From the NCBI GenBank assembly GCA_019455245.1, contig JACFMR010000003.1, positions 1-64,000 of the forward strand: DNA of 64,000 nucleotides, read 5' to 3'. Shown here piece by piece: positions 1-9,998 of the stretch (its first letter is position 1; the number at the start of each line of letters is the position of its first letter). The DNA comes from Opitutaceae bacterium (GTDB taxonomy: Bacteria; Verrucomicrobiota; Verrucomicrobiia; Opitutales; Opitutaceae). The position numbers and the translations under genes were made by a program. Under the pieces are notes generated by a model that saw only the letters and a program-made list of their open reading frames with translations, searched no databases and was not told the DNA's origin.

Positions 1-2487
1 CTACGGTTGCGCACGTTGCAGACGCGCACCGCCTTCCGCCAGTCCGAGGTGCGCGGCTTCCTCGGCGGCCGCATCGATCTCATCCCGCACCAGTATTACA
101 TCCTGCACGAGGTCACGCGACGGCAGATTCCGCGCGTGCTGCTCGCCGACGAGGTCGGCCTCGGCAAGACCATCGAGGCCTGCCTCATCCTGCAACGCCT
201 GCTCGCCACCGGCCGCGCGCAACGCGCGCTGATTCTCGTGCCCGAGCCATTGGTCCACCAGTGGTTCGTGGAGCTGCTGCGACGGTTCAACCGCTGGTTC
301 ACCATTTTCGACGAGGAGCGCTGCCTCGCGTTGCAGGAAAGCGAGCACGGGCAAAACCCGTTTCTCTCCAGCCAGCTCGCCCTCGCCAGCGTGAGCTTCC
401 TCGCCAGCAACGAAAGCCGCCGCGACCAGGCCGTGGCCGCGGGCTGGGACCTCGTGATTGTGGACGAGGCGCACCACCTCGGGTGGACCCCCGAGGCCGC
501 CAGTCCGGACTATGTGCTGGTCGAGCAACTCGCCCAGCGCACCCCCGGCCTGCTGCTGCTCACCGCCACGCCCACGCAACTCGGCCTCGCCGGCCACTTC
601 GCGCGGCTGCGGCTGCTCGATCCGCACCGCTATTCCGACTACGGGACCTTTCTCAACGAGGCGAAGGACTTCGGCACGGTCGCGGCCATCGCCGGCAAAA
701 TCATCGAGGCGAAAAAACTCACCGCCAAGGACCTCGCCACGCTGCGGCGCATCTTCGACCGCGCCCCCGATAATCTCGACCGCCACCTCGCCGCCGTCGC
801 CGCCGGCCAGCCCGGCGCCCGCGAAGCCCTGCTCCGCACGCTGCTCGACCAGCACGGCACCGGCCGCGTGGTGTTTCGCAACACCCGCGCCGCCATGACC
901 GGTTTTCCGAAGCGCAGCTACTGCCCGGTGGTCCTGCCCGATGCCTCGCCCGACCAACTGGCCCGCTCCGCCCGCGAACTCATCGCCGAGGAAACCGGCA
1001 CCGCCGCCGAACTCGATTATGCGTTCAAGGACGACCCGCGGATCCTCTGGCTGGCCACGTTCCTGCGCCGGCACCCCGCCGCCAAGGTCCTGCTCATCTG
1101 CCGCACCGAACGCAAGGTGCTCGCCCTCGAAGCCGCGCTCAAGGAACGGATCAACGTCAACCTCGCGCTCTTCCACGAGGGCCTGCCGCTGGTGCAGCGC
1201 GACCGCCAGGCGGCGTGGTTCGCCGAACCCGCCGGCGCGCAGATCATGCTCTGCTCCGAGATCGGCAGCGAGGGCCGCAACTTCCAGTTCGCCCACCATC
1301 TCGTGCTTTTCGACCTGCCGCTCAATCCCGCGCTCGTCGAACAGCGTATCGGCCGGCTCGATCGCATCGGCCAGACCCAGACCATCCGCATCCATGTGCC
1401 CTGTCTCGCCGGCGGCGCCGACGAGGTCGTGGCCGCCTGGTATCATCGCGGGCTCGACGCCTTCGAGACCCCGCTGCACGGCGGTCACGACACACTCGTC
1501 GCTTTCCGCGATCGCCTGCTGAAACTCGCCGCCGACTACGCCGGGGGCAGTTTGGGCGACGCAGCGCAGGCTGAACTCGACGCCTTCATTGCCGAAACCG
1601 CGAAATTCCGCGCCGATCTGCTGCAAAAGCTCAAACAGGGCCGCGACCGGCTGCTGGAACTCAACTCCTTCGACCGCGAGGCCGCCGCGGCCGTGCTCGA
1701 CCGGGTGCGCGCCGCCGACGCCGATCCGCAGCCGCGCCGGTTGCTCACCGAATTGCTCGAGCACTTCGGCGTGCGCGTGAAGGAACACGAGGAGGGCGAC
1801 CTGCATCTCGACGCCGACCACGCCTACGTGGAGGGCTTCCCGTCCATCCCGCGCGAGGGCATGCTGGCCACCTTCGACCGCACGCGCGCCATCGCCCGCG
1901 AGGACATCCGTTTCCTCTCCGCCGATCACCCGCTTTTGCAGGACACCGTCGACCTGCTGGTCGATTCGCCCGCCGGCACCACTGCGTTCTGTACCCTAGC
2001 CGCCGACCGGCCCAACCTGCTGCTCGAAGCCGTCTTCGTGCTCGAAACCGTGGCCGACGCCCGCTGGCACGTGGACGAATTTCTCGCCCCCACGCCGCTC
2101 CGCGTGCTCGTCGACATCCATGGCCACGACCTGACCGACGAACGCGACACCGCCGCGTTGTCTGGCGCGGTCAAGGACGCGCCGCTGCCGCGCTTTCTCG
2201 AAAAACCGGGCTTCAACGGCACGCTGCTGAAAAACCTCGTGACCGGCGCGGCCGACCGCGCCGAGCTCCGCGCCAAGACCCTGAAGGCGGCCGCCCGTGA
2301 AAAGGCGGCGGCCGCACTGACCGAGGAACTGCAACGGCTGGTCGATCTGTCCAAGCTGAACGACCACGTCCGACCCGCCGAGATCGAGCTGGCCAAGAAA
2401 CGCGTGCGCCACACCCGCACCGCCATCGAGGACGCCCGCCTGCGCCTCGATTCCATCCGCCTGATTCTGGAAGCACCGGAGGAGTGA
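1..2487 (+). CDS. rapA: RapA-like RNA polymerase-associated SNF2/DEAH ATPase, 5' partial
   Basis: The SWI2/SNF2-type ATPase RapA binds RNA polymerase and recycles it during transcription. The frame is open from the first base, so the gene begins upstream of the window. The visible part has the Walker A region (ADEVGLGKT), the DEAH box (VDEAHH), the TATP motif (LLLTATPTQLG) and helicase C-terminal motifs (CSEIGSEGRNFQF, then QRIGRLDRIGQ). Similarity to the Escherichia coli protein continues to the C-terminus, including a coiled-coil-like stretch near the end. About 828 residues are seen against roughly 970 in E. coli, so the N-terminal Tudor-like domains and some linker lie outside. A TTG at position 7 is internal to the family domain and should not be taken as the start. 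Confidence 0.93.
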   Translation, partial: LRLRTLQTRTAFRQSEVRGFLGGRIDLIPHQYYILHEVTRRQIPRVLLADEVGLGKTIEACLILQRLLATGRAQRALILVPEPLVHQWFVELLRRFNRWFTIFDEERCLALQESEHGQNPFLSSQLALASVSFLASNESRRDQAVAAGWDLVIVDEAHHLGWTPEAASPDYVLVEQLAQRTPGLLLLTATPTQLGLAGHFARLRLLDPHRYSDYGTFLNEAKDFGTVAAIAGKIIEAKKLTAKDLATLRRIFDRAPDNLDRHLAAVAAGQPGAREALLRTLLDQHGTGRVVFRNTRAAMTGFPKRSYCPVVLPDASPDQLARSARELIAEETGTAAELDYAFKDDPRILWLATFLRRHPAAKVLLICRTERKVLALEAALKERINVNLALFHEGLPLVQRDRQAAWFAEPAGAQIMLCSEIGSEGRNFQFAHHLVLFDLPLNPALVEQRIGRLDRIGQTQTIRIHVPCLAGGADEVVAAWYHRGLDAFETPLHGGHDTLVAFRDRLLKLAADYAGGSLGDAAQAELDAFIAETAKFRADLLQKLKQGRDRLLELNSFDREAAAAVLDRVRAADADPQPRRLLTELLEHFGVRVKEHEEGDLHLDADHAYVEGFPSIPREGMLATFDRTRAIAREDIRFLSADHPLLQDTVDLLVDSPAGTTAFCTLAADRPNLLLEAVFVLETVADARWHVDEFLAPTPLRVLVDIHGHDLTDERDTAALSGAVKDAPLPRFLEKPGFNGTLLKNLVTGAADRAELRAKTLKAAAREKAAAALTEELQRLVDLSKLNDHVRPAEIELAKKRVRHTRTAIEDARLRLDSIRLILEAPEE

Positions 2488-2741
2488 GTTGTGCTCAGGC
2501 CGTTGCAATGCAGCGGTGTGGCCTGTCCGCGCCCTGCTTTCACATCACAGCCGCGGGCGTGGACAAGCCATGCCCCTACGAGCCGAACGGTTCAGCTCCG
2601 AACACTTACCCAGCGCAGACTGATGCATGATGACGGCTGATGGTGGGGCGCGTGGCCCTCAACGCGTCACGGGAATTGCCCCGCCATCGGCCACGCTGTC
2701 ACCTCCAGTTCAAGCGCAGCCACGACCACGGCCCGCGCCGC

Positions 2742-3092
2742 TCAACCCGCCGGCGTCACCACCACCTTCGGACCGGCACTGACGGCCTTCTCCTGATTCC
2801 GCCCGGGCTGCTTCAGATGCAGCAGTTCATCCGGGTGCGTTTGCTCCCGTTCACTCTGCAGGTATTTCTCACCGTGAAACGACCGCACCACGAGCTTGAC
2901 CGTGGCCGTGTCCGTCGTGGCGTAAAATTCATCGGTGCCGGCCTCGATGCGGGCGATCGCGACCGACTGGGAAAAGAGCCAGCGGGTGCGGTCTGAGTTC
3001 ACCCCGCCGATGGATTCGATGCGCTCCAGCGGATCACGGCTGTAAGCCCGGTTGACGGTGGAGACTTCGCGACGGTGATAAGGACGGGCCAT
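2742..3092 (-). CDS. DUF3892 family protein
   Basis: A protein of 116 residues. The pattern of an early IESIGG, then a tryptophan-serine region, AIARIEAG with FYATT, and a beta-rich middle ending in a YLQSE stretch matches what I recall of DUF3892, a small domain of unknown function. The start is placed at the ATG at 3092 (MARPYHRRE); a longer reading frame exists upstream but adds low-complexity sequence unlike the family. It is divergent from the methyltransferase gene at 3295 and convergent with rapA. No signal peptide or membrane segment is seen. The function is unknown. Confidence 0.7.
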   Translation of the reverse strand: MARPYHRREVSTVNRAYSRDPLERIESIGGVNSDRTRWLFSQSVAIARIEAGTDEFYATTDTATVKLVVRSFHGEKYLQSEREQTHPDELLHLKQPGRNQEKAVSAGPKVVVTPAG

Positions 3093-3294
3093 GGTGAACG
3101 CGGATTGAGGATTGGGCCCTGCGGCCGGACAGCGTGACCTTGAGGGAACGACATCCACAGGACTGATACACGCATTGGCCGGTAAAGTCCACCTGCGGCA
3201 TATCTATGCCAAAGGAAATGGTTCGTGCTTCCTGTTGCACCGGGCCTCGCCGGTCCGCAGACTGCCCAACCCGGCGCCTGCGCACCGGTCTTCC

Positions 3295-4338
3295 ATGACC
3301 TCCAACCTCACACCGCGTCTCGGCGCACGTCTTGCTGCCGCCCTCCGGCGCCTCTGGCCTTGGTCGCGTCCGTCTGCCGAACGCTACCGCGACTTCAACG
3401 GCCGCTACTTCGCGGACTTTTATGAACAGGAGCGCATGCTCGCCGACGGTCCGCGCATGGCGTTTTACCACGCCGCGATCCAGCGACACGTACACCCGGG
3501 CGACCGCGTGATCGATCTCGGGACGGGCACCGGCATCCTGGCCGCGCTCGCCGCCCGCCGCGGTGCCGCGGTGGTGCACGCCATCGACCACTCCCCGATT
3601 CTCACCCACGCCCGCACCCTGGCCGCGGCCAACGGGCTCACGTCCATCAGCTTCGCCAACGTGCACAGCACCGAGTTTTCTCTGCCCGAACCGGTGGACG
3701 TGATCCTGCACGAACAAATGGGCGACTGCCTTTTCGACGAGGACATGGTCGCCAATGTCACCGACCTCCGCGACCGCCTGCTGAAGCCCGGCGGCCGGAT
3801 CGTGCCCAGCCGCTTCGAATTTTACTGCGAACCGGTGAAGGTGCGGGACGCACGCCATGTGCCGTTCATCTGGGAGCTCAAGGTGCACGGCTACGATTAC
3901 TCGGTGCTCGAACGCAAGCGACCGCAGGATCCCGGCTACTACCATCTCCGCAGCAGCGACCTGGGTCTCGTGGAGCACTGTCTCGGCGAACCCGCCCCCG
4001 CGCTGACGTTCGACCTGCACACCGTGCACGAGGCCGGGTTGCCGCGCGCGCTCACCTTCCGCCGCACGGTCGTGCACCCCGGCCGGCTCGATGGCTACGC
4101 CGTCTATTTCCGCGCCTTGGTCGACGACGACCTCGCACTCGGTTCCGGTCCGCTGGATTCCGGGCGCGCGCCGCACTGGGGCTTCCGTCTGCTGCGCACC
4201 GACCGCGCCGACTTCGCCGCCGGCGAGGTGATCGAAGTCCGGCTGACCATCGGCGCCTGGACCGATCTCGATTCCTGGCGCTGGTCACACCGGCGCTTGC
4301 CCGCCGCTCAACCCGCCGGCTGCGCCGGACCGGAGTAA
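3295..4338 (+). CDS. PRMT-like class I SAM-dependent methyltransferase
   Basis: A predicted 347-residue methyltransferase of the protein arginine methyltransferase type. The SAM-binding motif I is clear (VIDLGTGTGILAALAARRG), followed by an acidic post-I region (HAIDHS). The segment HEQMGDCLFDED resembles the double-E loop of PRMTs, in which two glutamates hold the substrate arginine. The C-terminal half is beta-rich, as in the PRMT beta-barrel. The start is set at the ATG at 3295; the upstream in-frame extension is not conserved-looking. The last 31 bases overlap the convergent small gene. The substrate is unknown, and a methyltransferase acting on something other than arginine cannot be excluded. 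Confidence 0.72.
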   Translation: MTSNLTPRLGARLAAALRRLWPWSRPSAERYRDFNGRYFADFYEQERMLADGPRMAFYHAAIQRHVHPGDRVIDLGTGTGILAALAARRGAAVVHAIDHSPILTHARTLAAANGLTSISFANVHSTEFSLPEPVDVILHEQMGDCLFDEDMVANVTDLRDRLLKPGGRIVPSRFEFYCEPVKVRDARHVPFIWELKVHGYDYSVLERKRPQDPGYYHLRSSDLGLVEHCLGEPAPALTFDLHTVHEAGLPRALTFRRTVVHPGRLDGYAVYFRALVDDDLALGSGPLDSGRAPHWGFRLLRTDRADFAAGEVIEVRLTIGAWTDLDSWRWSHRRLPAAQPAGCAGPE

Positions 4339-4550
4339 TACGGGATCAGCTGCTTGAGGTGGCCCTGCACGATCGCGCCGATGGTCTGGGGCGGCAGTTC
4401 CGCCTTGTGCAGCTCGAATATCGCCACGAGCAGCGCCAGCTCGATGTCGGTCTTGCGCGCGTTGGCGGCCTTCATCGCAGCCACGATCTCAAGCGCCTGC
4501 TTTTCCGACTGTTTGTATGCCTTGAAATTTTCTTCGTTGGGCGTAGACAT
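4308..4550 (-). CDS. small hypothetical helical protein
   Basis: An 80-residue protein starting at the ATG at 4550 (MSTPNEENF). The sequence is lysine-, alanine- and leucine-rich and probably mostly alpha-helical, with no signal peptide and no membrane segment. I do not recognise the family. Its 3' end overlaps the end of the methyltransferase gene on the other strand by 31 bases, an arrangement in which antisense transcripts would form. The frame extends further upstream, but that part overlaps the leader of the cytochrome gene and has an arginine-rich composition typical of a shadow frame, so the short form is preferred. Confidence 0.55.
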   Translation of the reverse strand: MSTPNEENFKAYKQSEKQALEIVAAMKAANARKTDIELALLVAIFELHKAELPPQTIGAIVQGHLKQLIPYYSGPAQPAG

Positions 4551-4710
4551 GCGCCCAAAGGGGTGCAGCCGGGGCCGCTTCGTCAAGCGTCCGGTCTCCA
4601 CCCCCGGTTTTTCGGCCCTGCGTTTGGTCATGCATTGGTTTGACGGACCGGGGTAAAAAAACACGCTCGCCGTCACCTCCCGCCGTTGCCCCAGTTTGGA
4701 CGACCGCTGC

Positions 4711-6624
4711 ATGCAAGCCCCTGTCTCCGCCCAGACCACCCTCCGCCGTTTCTGGCCCGCCTCCTTCATCGGCCGCGTGGGCGTGATCGCGCTCGCCTGG
4801 GGTTTGGTGATGACCGTCCTGACCCTGACCGCGCACTGGCAAAGCACGCCGCCGGGGAACCGGCCCATCCAGCAACTCGACGCGGACTATGTTTCCTCCG
4901 ACACCTGCCTGTCCTGTCATCCCGGCAATCATGCCAGCTGGTATGCCTCCTACCACCGGACGATGACGCAGGTGGCCAAACGCGGCAATCTGGCCGCGGA
5001 GATGGACGGGCTGGCCGTCAGTTATGCGGACATGGATTATCTGGTGGAGAGGCGCGGCGAAGATTATTTCGTGCGCTCCAAACCCACCGGCGCGCCCGCG
5101 GCCCATTACGACAACGAGCGGCAGATCGTCCTCCTCACCGGTTCGCACAATCTGCAGATCTTCTGGCTGGAAACCGGCGAGCAACGGACGCTGGAGCAGT
5201 TTCCCTACGCCTACATCATCGCGGAGAAAAAATGGGCGCTGGTGCAGGACACCTTCCTGCTCCCGCCCGATCTCGGCAACATCTACACCAAGGGCGACTG
5301 GAACGACGGCTGCATCAACTGCCACACCACCCAGGGCCGCGCGCGGCCGACCGGCAACGGCAGGTTCGATTCGCAGGTCACGGAATTCGGCATCGCCTGC
5401 GAGGCCTGCCACGGCGAGGGCCGCGAGCATATCGACGCCAACCGCAATCCGATCCGCCGGTTCTTCTACCACCTGTCGGGCGTCTCCGACCCCACCATCG
5501 CCAACCCGGGCCGCATGGACGGCCCCACGGCTTCCCTCGCCTGCGGCCAGTGCCACAGCATCTGGGCCTACGACAAGGCCGAGAACATTCCCCTCTGGGA
5601 TCGCGAGGGCCCGCAATTCCGCCCCGGCATGCAGGAGCTCGATTCGCGCTGGGTCGTGCAACCCGCGGTGCAGAATCACAGCGAGGAGAAAGCTGAGCTG
5701 TTGCGCGACAATCCCGAGTTCTACGAGCGCAGTTTCTGGAGCGACGGCATGGTGCGGGTCATCGGTCGCGAATACAACGGCACCGTGGCCTCGCCCTGCT
5801 TCAAGGGCGGCGACTTCTCCTGCATGACCTGTCACGAACTTCATCCCGACCGGATGGATGCCGCCACCCTGCAGGAGTGGAAAAAAGGCCAGCTGGCGCC
5901 GGCCATGGACGGCGACCAGGCCTGCCTGCAGTGCCACACCGACATGAAAAACCGGATCGCCGAGCACACGCATCATCCGGTGGGCTCCAGCGGCAGCAGT
6001 TGTTACAACTGCCACATGCCGCGCACGACCTACGGTCTGCTTCGCGCCAGCCGCGCCCATGAGATTTCTTCGCCCACCGTGGTGGAGAGCGTGTCCCACG
6101 GCCGGCCCAACGCCTGCAACCTCTGCCACCTCGACCAAACCCTGGAATGGACCGCGGGAAAACTGCACGAATGGTACGACGAACTGCCGCCGGCGTTGTC
6201 GCAGGACGAGCGGCAACTGTCCGCGGGCGTTTTGTGGCTGCTCAAGGGTGACGCCGCCCTGCGCGCCATCGTGGCCTGGCACATGGGCTGGACGCCGGCG
6301 CAACAGGCCTCCGGCCGCGACTGGCTCTACCCCTACCTGATTTTCGAGCTGAATGATCCCTACTCCGCCGTGCGTTTCATCTCCTGGAAATCCCTGCAAA
6401 GCCTGCCCGGGTTTGAAAATCACCCCTATGACCACGGCATGAGTGACGCCCAGCAGAAGGCCGCGCTCACGCAAGCGTATCAGCAATGGTGGCACGAGCA
6501 CCGCAACCCCGGCGCCGCCTACCCCTGGCGCACCGCGCTGGATGCGGACGGCTTGTTCCGGCAGGAAACTTTCGAAAGGTTGCTGAACCAGCGCGACAAC
6601 CGCCGCATTTACCTCGCCGAATAA
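4711..6624 (+). CDS. membrane-anchored octahaem cytochrome c
   Basis: A 637-residue protein with one N-terminal membrane segment (about residues 20-42) followed by eight CXXCH haem c sites: CLSCH, CINCH, CEACH, CGQCH, CMTCH, CLQCH, CYNCH and CNLCH, at about residues 66, 201, 230, 278, 371, 405, 431 and 469. The haem part resembles the cytochrome c554 / multihaem cytochrome families. The last 150 residues lack haem sites and look helical. The membrane segment probably acts as an uncleaved anchor with the haem domain in the periplasm. The ATG at 4711 is chosen over an in-frame TTG at 4696. The small membrane protein gene 22 bases downstream is probably a partner. The electron donor and acceptor are unknown. 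Confidence 0.85.
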   Translation: MQAPVSAQTTLRRFWPASFIGRVGVIALAWGLVMTVLTLTAHWQSTPPGNRPIQQLDADYVSSDTCLSCHPGNHASWYASYHRTMTQVAKRGNLAAEMDGLAVSYADMDYLVERRGEDYFVRSKPTGAPAAHYDNERQIVLLTGSHNLQIFWLETGEQRTLEQFPYAYIIAEKKWALVQDTFLLPPDLGNIYTKGDWNDGCINCHTTQGRARPTGNGRFDSQVTEFGIACEACHGEGREHIDANRNPIRRFFYHLSGVSDPTIANPGRMDGPTASLACGQCHSIWAYDKAENIPLWDREGPQFRPGMQELDSRWVVQPAVQNHSEEKAELLRDNPEFYERSFWSDGMVRVIGREYNGTVASPCFKGGDFSCMTCHELHPDRMDAATLQEWKKGQLAPAMDGDQACLQCHTDMKNRIAEHTHHPVGSSGSSCYNCHMPRTTYGLLRASRAHEISSPTVVESVSHGRPNACNLCHLDQTLEWTAGKLHEWYDELPPALSQDERQLSAGVLWLLKGDAALRAIVAWHMGWTPAQQASGRDWLYPYLIFELNDPYSAVRFISWKSLQSLPGFENHPYDHGMSDAQQKAALTQAYQQWWHEHRNPGAAYPWRTALDADGLFRQETFERLLNQRDNRRIYLAE

Positions 6625-6646
6625 TCCCCGCCCAACCGCTGCTTCC

Positions 6647-7066
6647 ATGAAACTCTCCAACTGTCACCTGCGTCATGGCTGGTGGTCCCTCCTCGCCTTC
6701 ATCTCCCTCGGGCTCGTGCTGGAAACCCTGCACGGCTTCAAGGTGGGCTGGTATCTGGATGCCGACGTCGCGATGCGCCGCCTCATGTTCACCCTGGCCC
6801 ATGCCCACGGCACCCTGGTCGCGTTGGTCAACATCGCCGCGGGACTGACCCTGCGCGGTGTGGCCGGATTGGACCTGGACGCCGCGGCCTCGCAATCGTT
6901 GCGCTGGGGCTCGCTGCTGCTCCCCGCGGGATTCTTTCTCGGCGGGCTGGTCATCCACGACGGCGATCCCGGCCTCGGCATCCTGCTGGTACCCGTCGGC
7001 GCGCTCCTCCTGCTCTTCGGGGTCGCCCGCCTCGCGCGCAACGTCGGCCGCCTGCCGGACAAATAA
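6647..7066 (+). CDS. four-helix integral membrane protein, probable cytochrome partner
   Basis: A protein of 139 residues with about four hydrophobic segments (near residues 12-27, 45-68, 85-102 and 108-127). It is not assigned to a named family. It starts 22 bases after the octahaem cytochrome gene on the same strand and is very likely co-transcribed with it. Histidines occur in or near the predicted helices (LAHAHGT, VIHDGD), so a quinone- or haem-related role is imaginable, but nothing in the sequence proves it. The gene ends just before the convergent xerD. Confidence 0.65.
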   Translation: MKLSNCHLRHGWWSLLAFISLGLVLETLHGFKVGWYLDADVAMRRLMFTLAHAHGTLVALVNIAAGLTLRGVAGLDLDAAASQSLRWGSLLLPAGFFLGGLVIHDGDPGLGILLVPVGALLLLFGVARLARNVGRLPDK

Positions 7067-7072
7067 GCCCGT

Positions 7073-8020
7073 TCAACCGCGGTTGCGCGGGTGGAATTTG
7101 GCGTGCTGGTCGATGAGCCGCCTCGATTCAACCGCCGTGTAGATCTGCGTGGTGGCGATGTTGGCGTGGCCGAGCATCTCCTGGATCGCACGCAGATCCG
7201 CGCCGCCGTCTAGCAGGTGCGTGGCGAAGGAGTGCCGCAGCAGGTGCGGCTTCACCGGCTTGGTGATACCGGCGCGCTGCGCGTATTTCTTCACGATCAG
7301 CCAGAGCGTGACGCGGGAGAGCGCCCCGCCACGCGCGCTCAGGAACAGCTGGCTGCCGGTGCGCGATTTCACGAAATGCGGCCGGCCCGACTCCAACCAA
7401 ACCGCAATCGCCTCGCAGGCCTTGCGGCCGATCGGCACCACGCGCTCTTTCGAGCCCTTGCCGAACACCCGCAGGAAACCCTGCTCAAGGTTGAGTTGCT
7501 GGATGGTCAGCGCCGCCAGTTCGGACACCCGCAGTCCGCTGGAATAAAACAGCTCCAGCAGCGCACGATCGCGCAGCGCCGGCGCGTCTCCGCCCGTCGG
7601 CGCCGCCAGCAGCCGCGCCACCTCGTCCGCGGTCAGCGTGCCCGGGATGCGGCGCGAATACTTGGGGCTGGACAACAGTGCGGTGAAATCATCCTCGCGC
7701 AGCTTCTCGCGCTGCAGGTGGTGCGCCAGGCCGCGCAGGGCGGTCAGCTTGCGCGCCAGGCTCGTCGCCGTGTAGTCGGCCGCGCTCAGCGAGTGGATCC
7801 AACGCCCGACCAGTTCGGCCGGCACCGTGCGCCAGCCCGTTGCGCCCAGTTTGGCAACATACGCCGCGCATTGGTCGAGATCGGACGCGTAGCCCGACTG
7901 GGTGCGCGGCGACAGGCCGCGTTCCAGATCGAGAAAATTGAGAAACCCGTCGATGTCGGCCGCGAAGCCGTCCGGTGCCCGGCTGCGCGTTGACTGCGGC
8001 GATTTGCTCCGGCCCGGCAT
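7073..8020 (-). CDS. xerD: site-specific tyrosine recombinase XerD/XerC type
   Basis: A tyrosine recombinase of 315 residues that, with a partner, would resolve chromosome dimers at dif. It has an N-terminal SAM-like core-binding domain (FLNFLDLERGLSPRT) and a catalytic domain with the expected residues: Arg in SGLRVSEL, Lys in GKGSKER, HLLRH with the second Arg, His in GHANIATTQ and the Tyr nucleophile in IYTAVE. The length fits XerC/XerD rather than a phage integrase, and the neighbours are housekeeping genes. XerC and XerD cannot be separated firmly by eye. There are 15 bases between infA and this gene, so the two are probably one transcript. Confidence 0.88.
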   Translation of the reverse strand: MPGRSKSPQSTRSRAPDGFAADIDGFLNFLDLERGLSPRTQSGYASDLDQCAAYVAKLGATGWRTVPAELVGRWIHSLSAADYTATSLARKLTALRGLAHHLQREKLREDDFTALLSSPKYSRRIPGTLTADEVARLLAAPTGGDAPALRDRALLELFYSSGLRVSELAALTIQQLNLEQGFLRVFGKGSKERVVPIGRKACEAIAVWLESGRPHFVKSRTGSQLFLSARGGALSRVTLWLIVKKYAQRAGITKPVKPHLLRHSFATHLLDGGADLRAIQEMLGHANIATTQIYTAVESRRLIDQHAKFHPRNRG

Positions 8021-8035
8021 GGCCGCGAAGGGGAA

Positions 8036-8293
8036 TCAGCGGCGCCGGAATGCGCCGGGGCGCGGGGCGTTCTGCTCGCGCACGCGGTAGGTGATACGCG
8101 CCTTTTCCAAATCGTAAGGGCTCATTTCCATCTTCACCGTGTCGCCCGCGGCGATCTTGATGAAGTGCTTGCGCAGCTTGCCCGAAATGTGACCGAGCAC
8201 CACGTGCCCGTTGGCCAGTTGAACCTTGAACATGGTGCCGGGAAGTACGGCGACAACCTTGCCCTCTACCTCGATCGAATTGCCATCAGCCAT
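8036..8293 (-). CDS. infA: translation initiation factor IF-1
   Basis: An 85-residue OB-fold protein that occupies the ribosomal A site during initiation. The family pattern is plain: [20 protein letters not shown], then [19 protein letters not shown], then [18 protein letters not shown]. It is slightly longer than the usual 72 residues because of a short basic C-terminal tail ([11 protein letters not shown]). The leader just before the ATG is a run of C and T bases without a Shine-Dalgarno motif. It is the first gene of an infA-xerD pair, divergent from tadA. Confidence 0.96.
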   Translation of the reverse strand: MADGNSIEVEGKVVAVLPGTMFKVQLANGHVVLGHISGKLRKHFIKIAAGDTVKMEMSPYDLEKARITYRVREQNAPRPGAFRRR

Positions 8294-8432
8294 ACAGAGG
8301 GAGGGACGTAACAGTGCGGATTAGGTTCATACAGATGTTCAAAGTGGACAGGAAAACCCACTTGTAAGCCGTAAAATCCCCCCCTTAGTCAAGGCTTTAG
8401 CCGTTTCTTTGCCTTTGCCGTCCGACCGCCAT

Positions 8433-8972
8433 ATGCCTCAGCCCAAGAAAACCGCCCCCGATTGTCCGTTTGAAAAACGCTTTCCGTCCCAACTTGTGCG
8501 GGACGATACGTTTTTTATGAGCCTCGCCTACAACCAGGCCATCGATGCCTGGCGGCGCGACGAGGTGCCCATCGGCGCGGTCATCGCCCGCGACGGCGAG
8601 ATCATCGCCCTCGCCCACAACACGGTCGAGAGCGCCCACGATCCCACCGCCCACGCCGAAATGCTAGCCCTGACCCAGGCCGCCGCCGCCCTCGGCGACT
8701 GGCGGCTCGAAGACTGCACGCTCTACGTGACCAAGGAGCCCTGCCCCATGTGCTCGGGCGCCACCCTCATGTCGCGCCTGCAACGTGTGTGCTACGCCGT
8801 GCGCGACCCCAAGATGGGCTGCCTCGGCGGGGCCACCGACCTCAACGCCCTGCCCCGCGTGAACCACCACCTCGAAATCACCGCCGGCGGCGTGCTGGAA
8901 ACCGAGTGCCGCGACCTGCTCCAGGCATTTTTTCGGCTCAAGCGCGGCGAAGAAGACGCAGCGGGCGGTTGA
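8433..8972 (+). CDS. tadA: tRNA-specific adenosine deaminase TadA
   Basis: TadA deaminates the wobble adenosine of tRNA-Arg(ACG) to inosine. The cytidine/deoxycytidylate deaminase zinc motifs are present: HAE with the catalytic glutamate in PTAHAEMLAL and PCPMC in KEPCPMCSGA. The protein has 179 residues from the ATG at 8433. An in-frame TTG at 8409 would add eight residues. The roughly 25 residues before the conserved core are longer than in many TadA proteins. It is divergent from infA. Guanine deaminase is a related alternative, but the TadA-like core (EVPIGAVI, NTVES) favours the tRNA enzyme. Confidence 0.9.
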   Translation: MPQPKKTAPDCPFEKRFPSQLVRDDTFFMSLAYNQAIDAWRRDEVPIGAVIARDGEIIALAHNTVESAHDPTAHAEMLALTQAAAALGDWRLEDCTLYVTKEPCPMCSGATLMSRLQRVCYAVRDPKMGCLGGATDLNALPRVNHHLEITAGGVLETECRDLLQAFFRLKRGEEDAAGG

Positions 8973-9038
8973 CGCCGCGCCGACCCGCGTTAAGTTGCTG
9001 CTCCCTGTTAAATTAACTTCCAACCGAAAATCAGCATC

Positions 9039-9671
<633 letters not shown>

Positions 9672-9695
9672 CCCCTCCGGTCAACGTAACCTTTC

Positions 9696-9723
9696 AAGCC
9701 GCACCTATCGGGTGCGGCTTTTT
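9696..9723 (+). terminator. intrinsic terminator of sodA
   Basis: A 10-base-pair stem (AAGCCGCACC with GGTGCGGCTT), a five-base loop and a following short T run, placed 25 bases after the sodA stop codon. Confidence 0.85.
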
Positions 9724-9998
9724 CGTGGGCCAATAACCGGAGGCACGGCTTCCGCACTGCAGAGGCGCCGCTCGACCGCGCCTGTTGACAGGTTTCGACC
9801 ACCAAAAACCATGAAGTCGCACGCATGACGCCGCTATGACTTTGGGGTGAACACCACGCACGGGGTCTTCCAACAACACGGCATCAAACTACTTCGGCGT
9901 CGATTTTGACTCGCTCTTCGCTGAGTTATTGCCGTCATCCCCACGCTGTTTGCACGTGCCCTCGGCACTGCTGCGACATGAATTAGTCAAACCAAAGT
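9724..9998. other. intergenic stretch without recognisable gene
   Basis: The non-coding gap between sodA and the lipoprotein gene is 327 bases in all, of which the first part is the terminator. I see no convincing reading frame, RNA gene or repeat in the rest. The last 20 bases before the lipoprotein ATG are AT-rich and may hold its promoter. Confidence 0.5.

Noticed and set aside
1..1929. Long minus-strand open frame opposite rapA
   Set aside because: It is antisense to a well-conserved gene and reads as low-complexity Ala/Gly/Glu sequence, as GC-rich codon bias produces; no family features are seen.
7073..8020. Phage or integron integrase
   Set aside because: XerC/XerD length and motifs, housekeeping neighbours and no attachment site or phage genes nearby.
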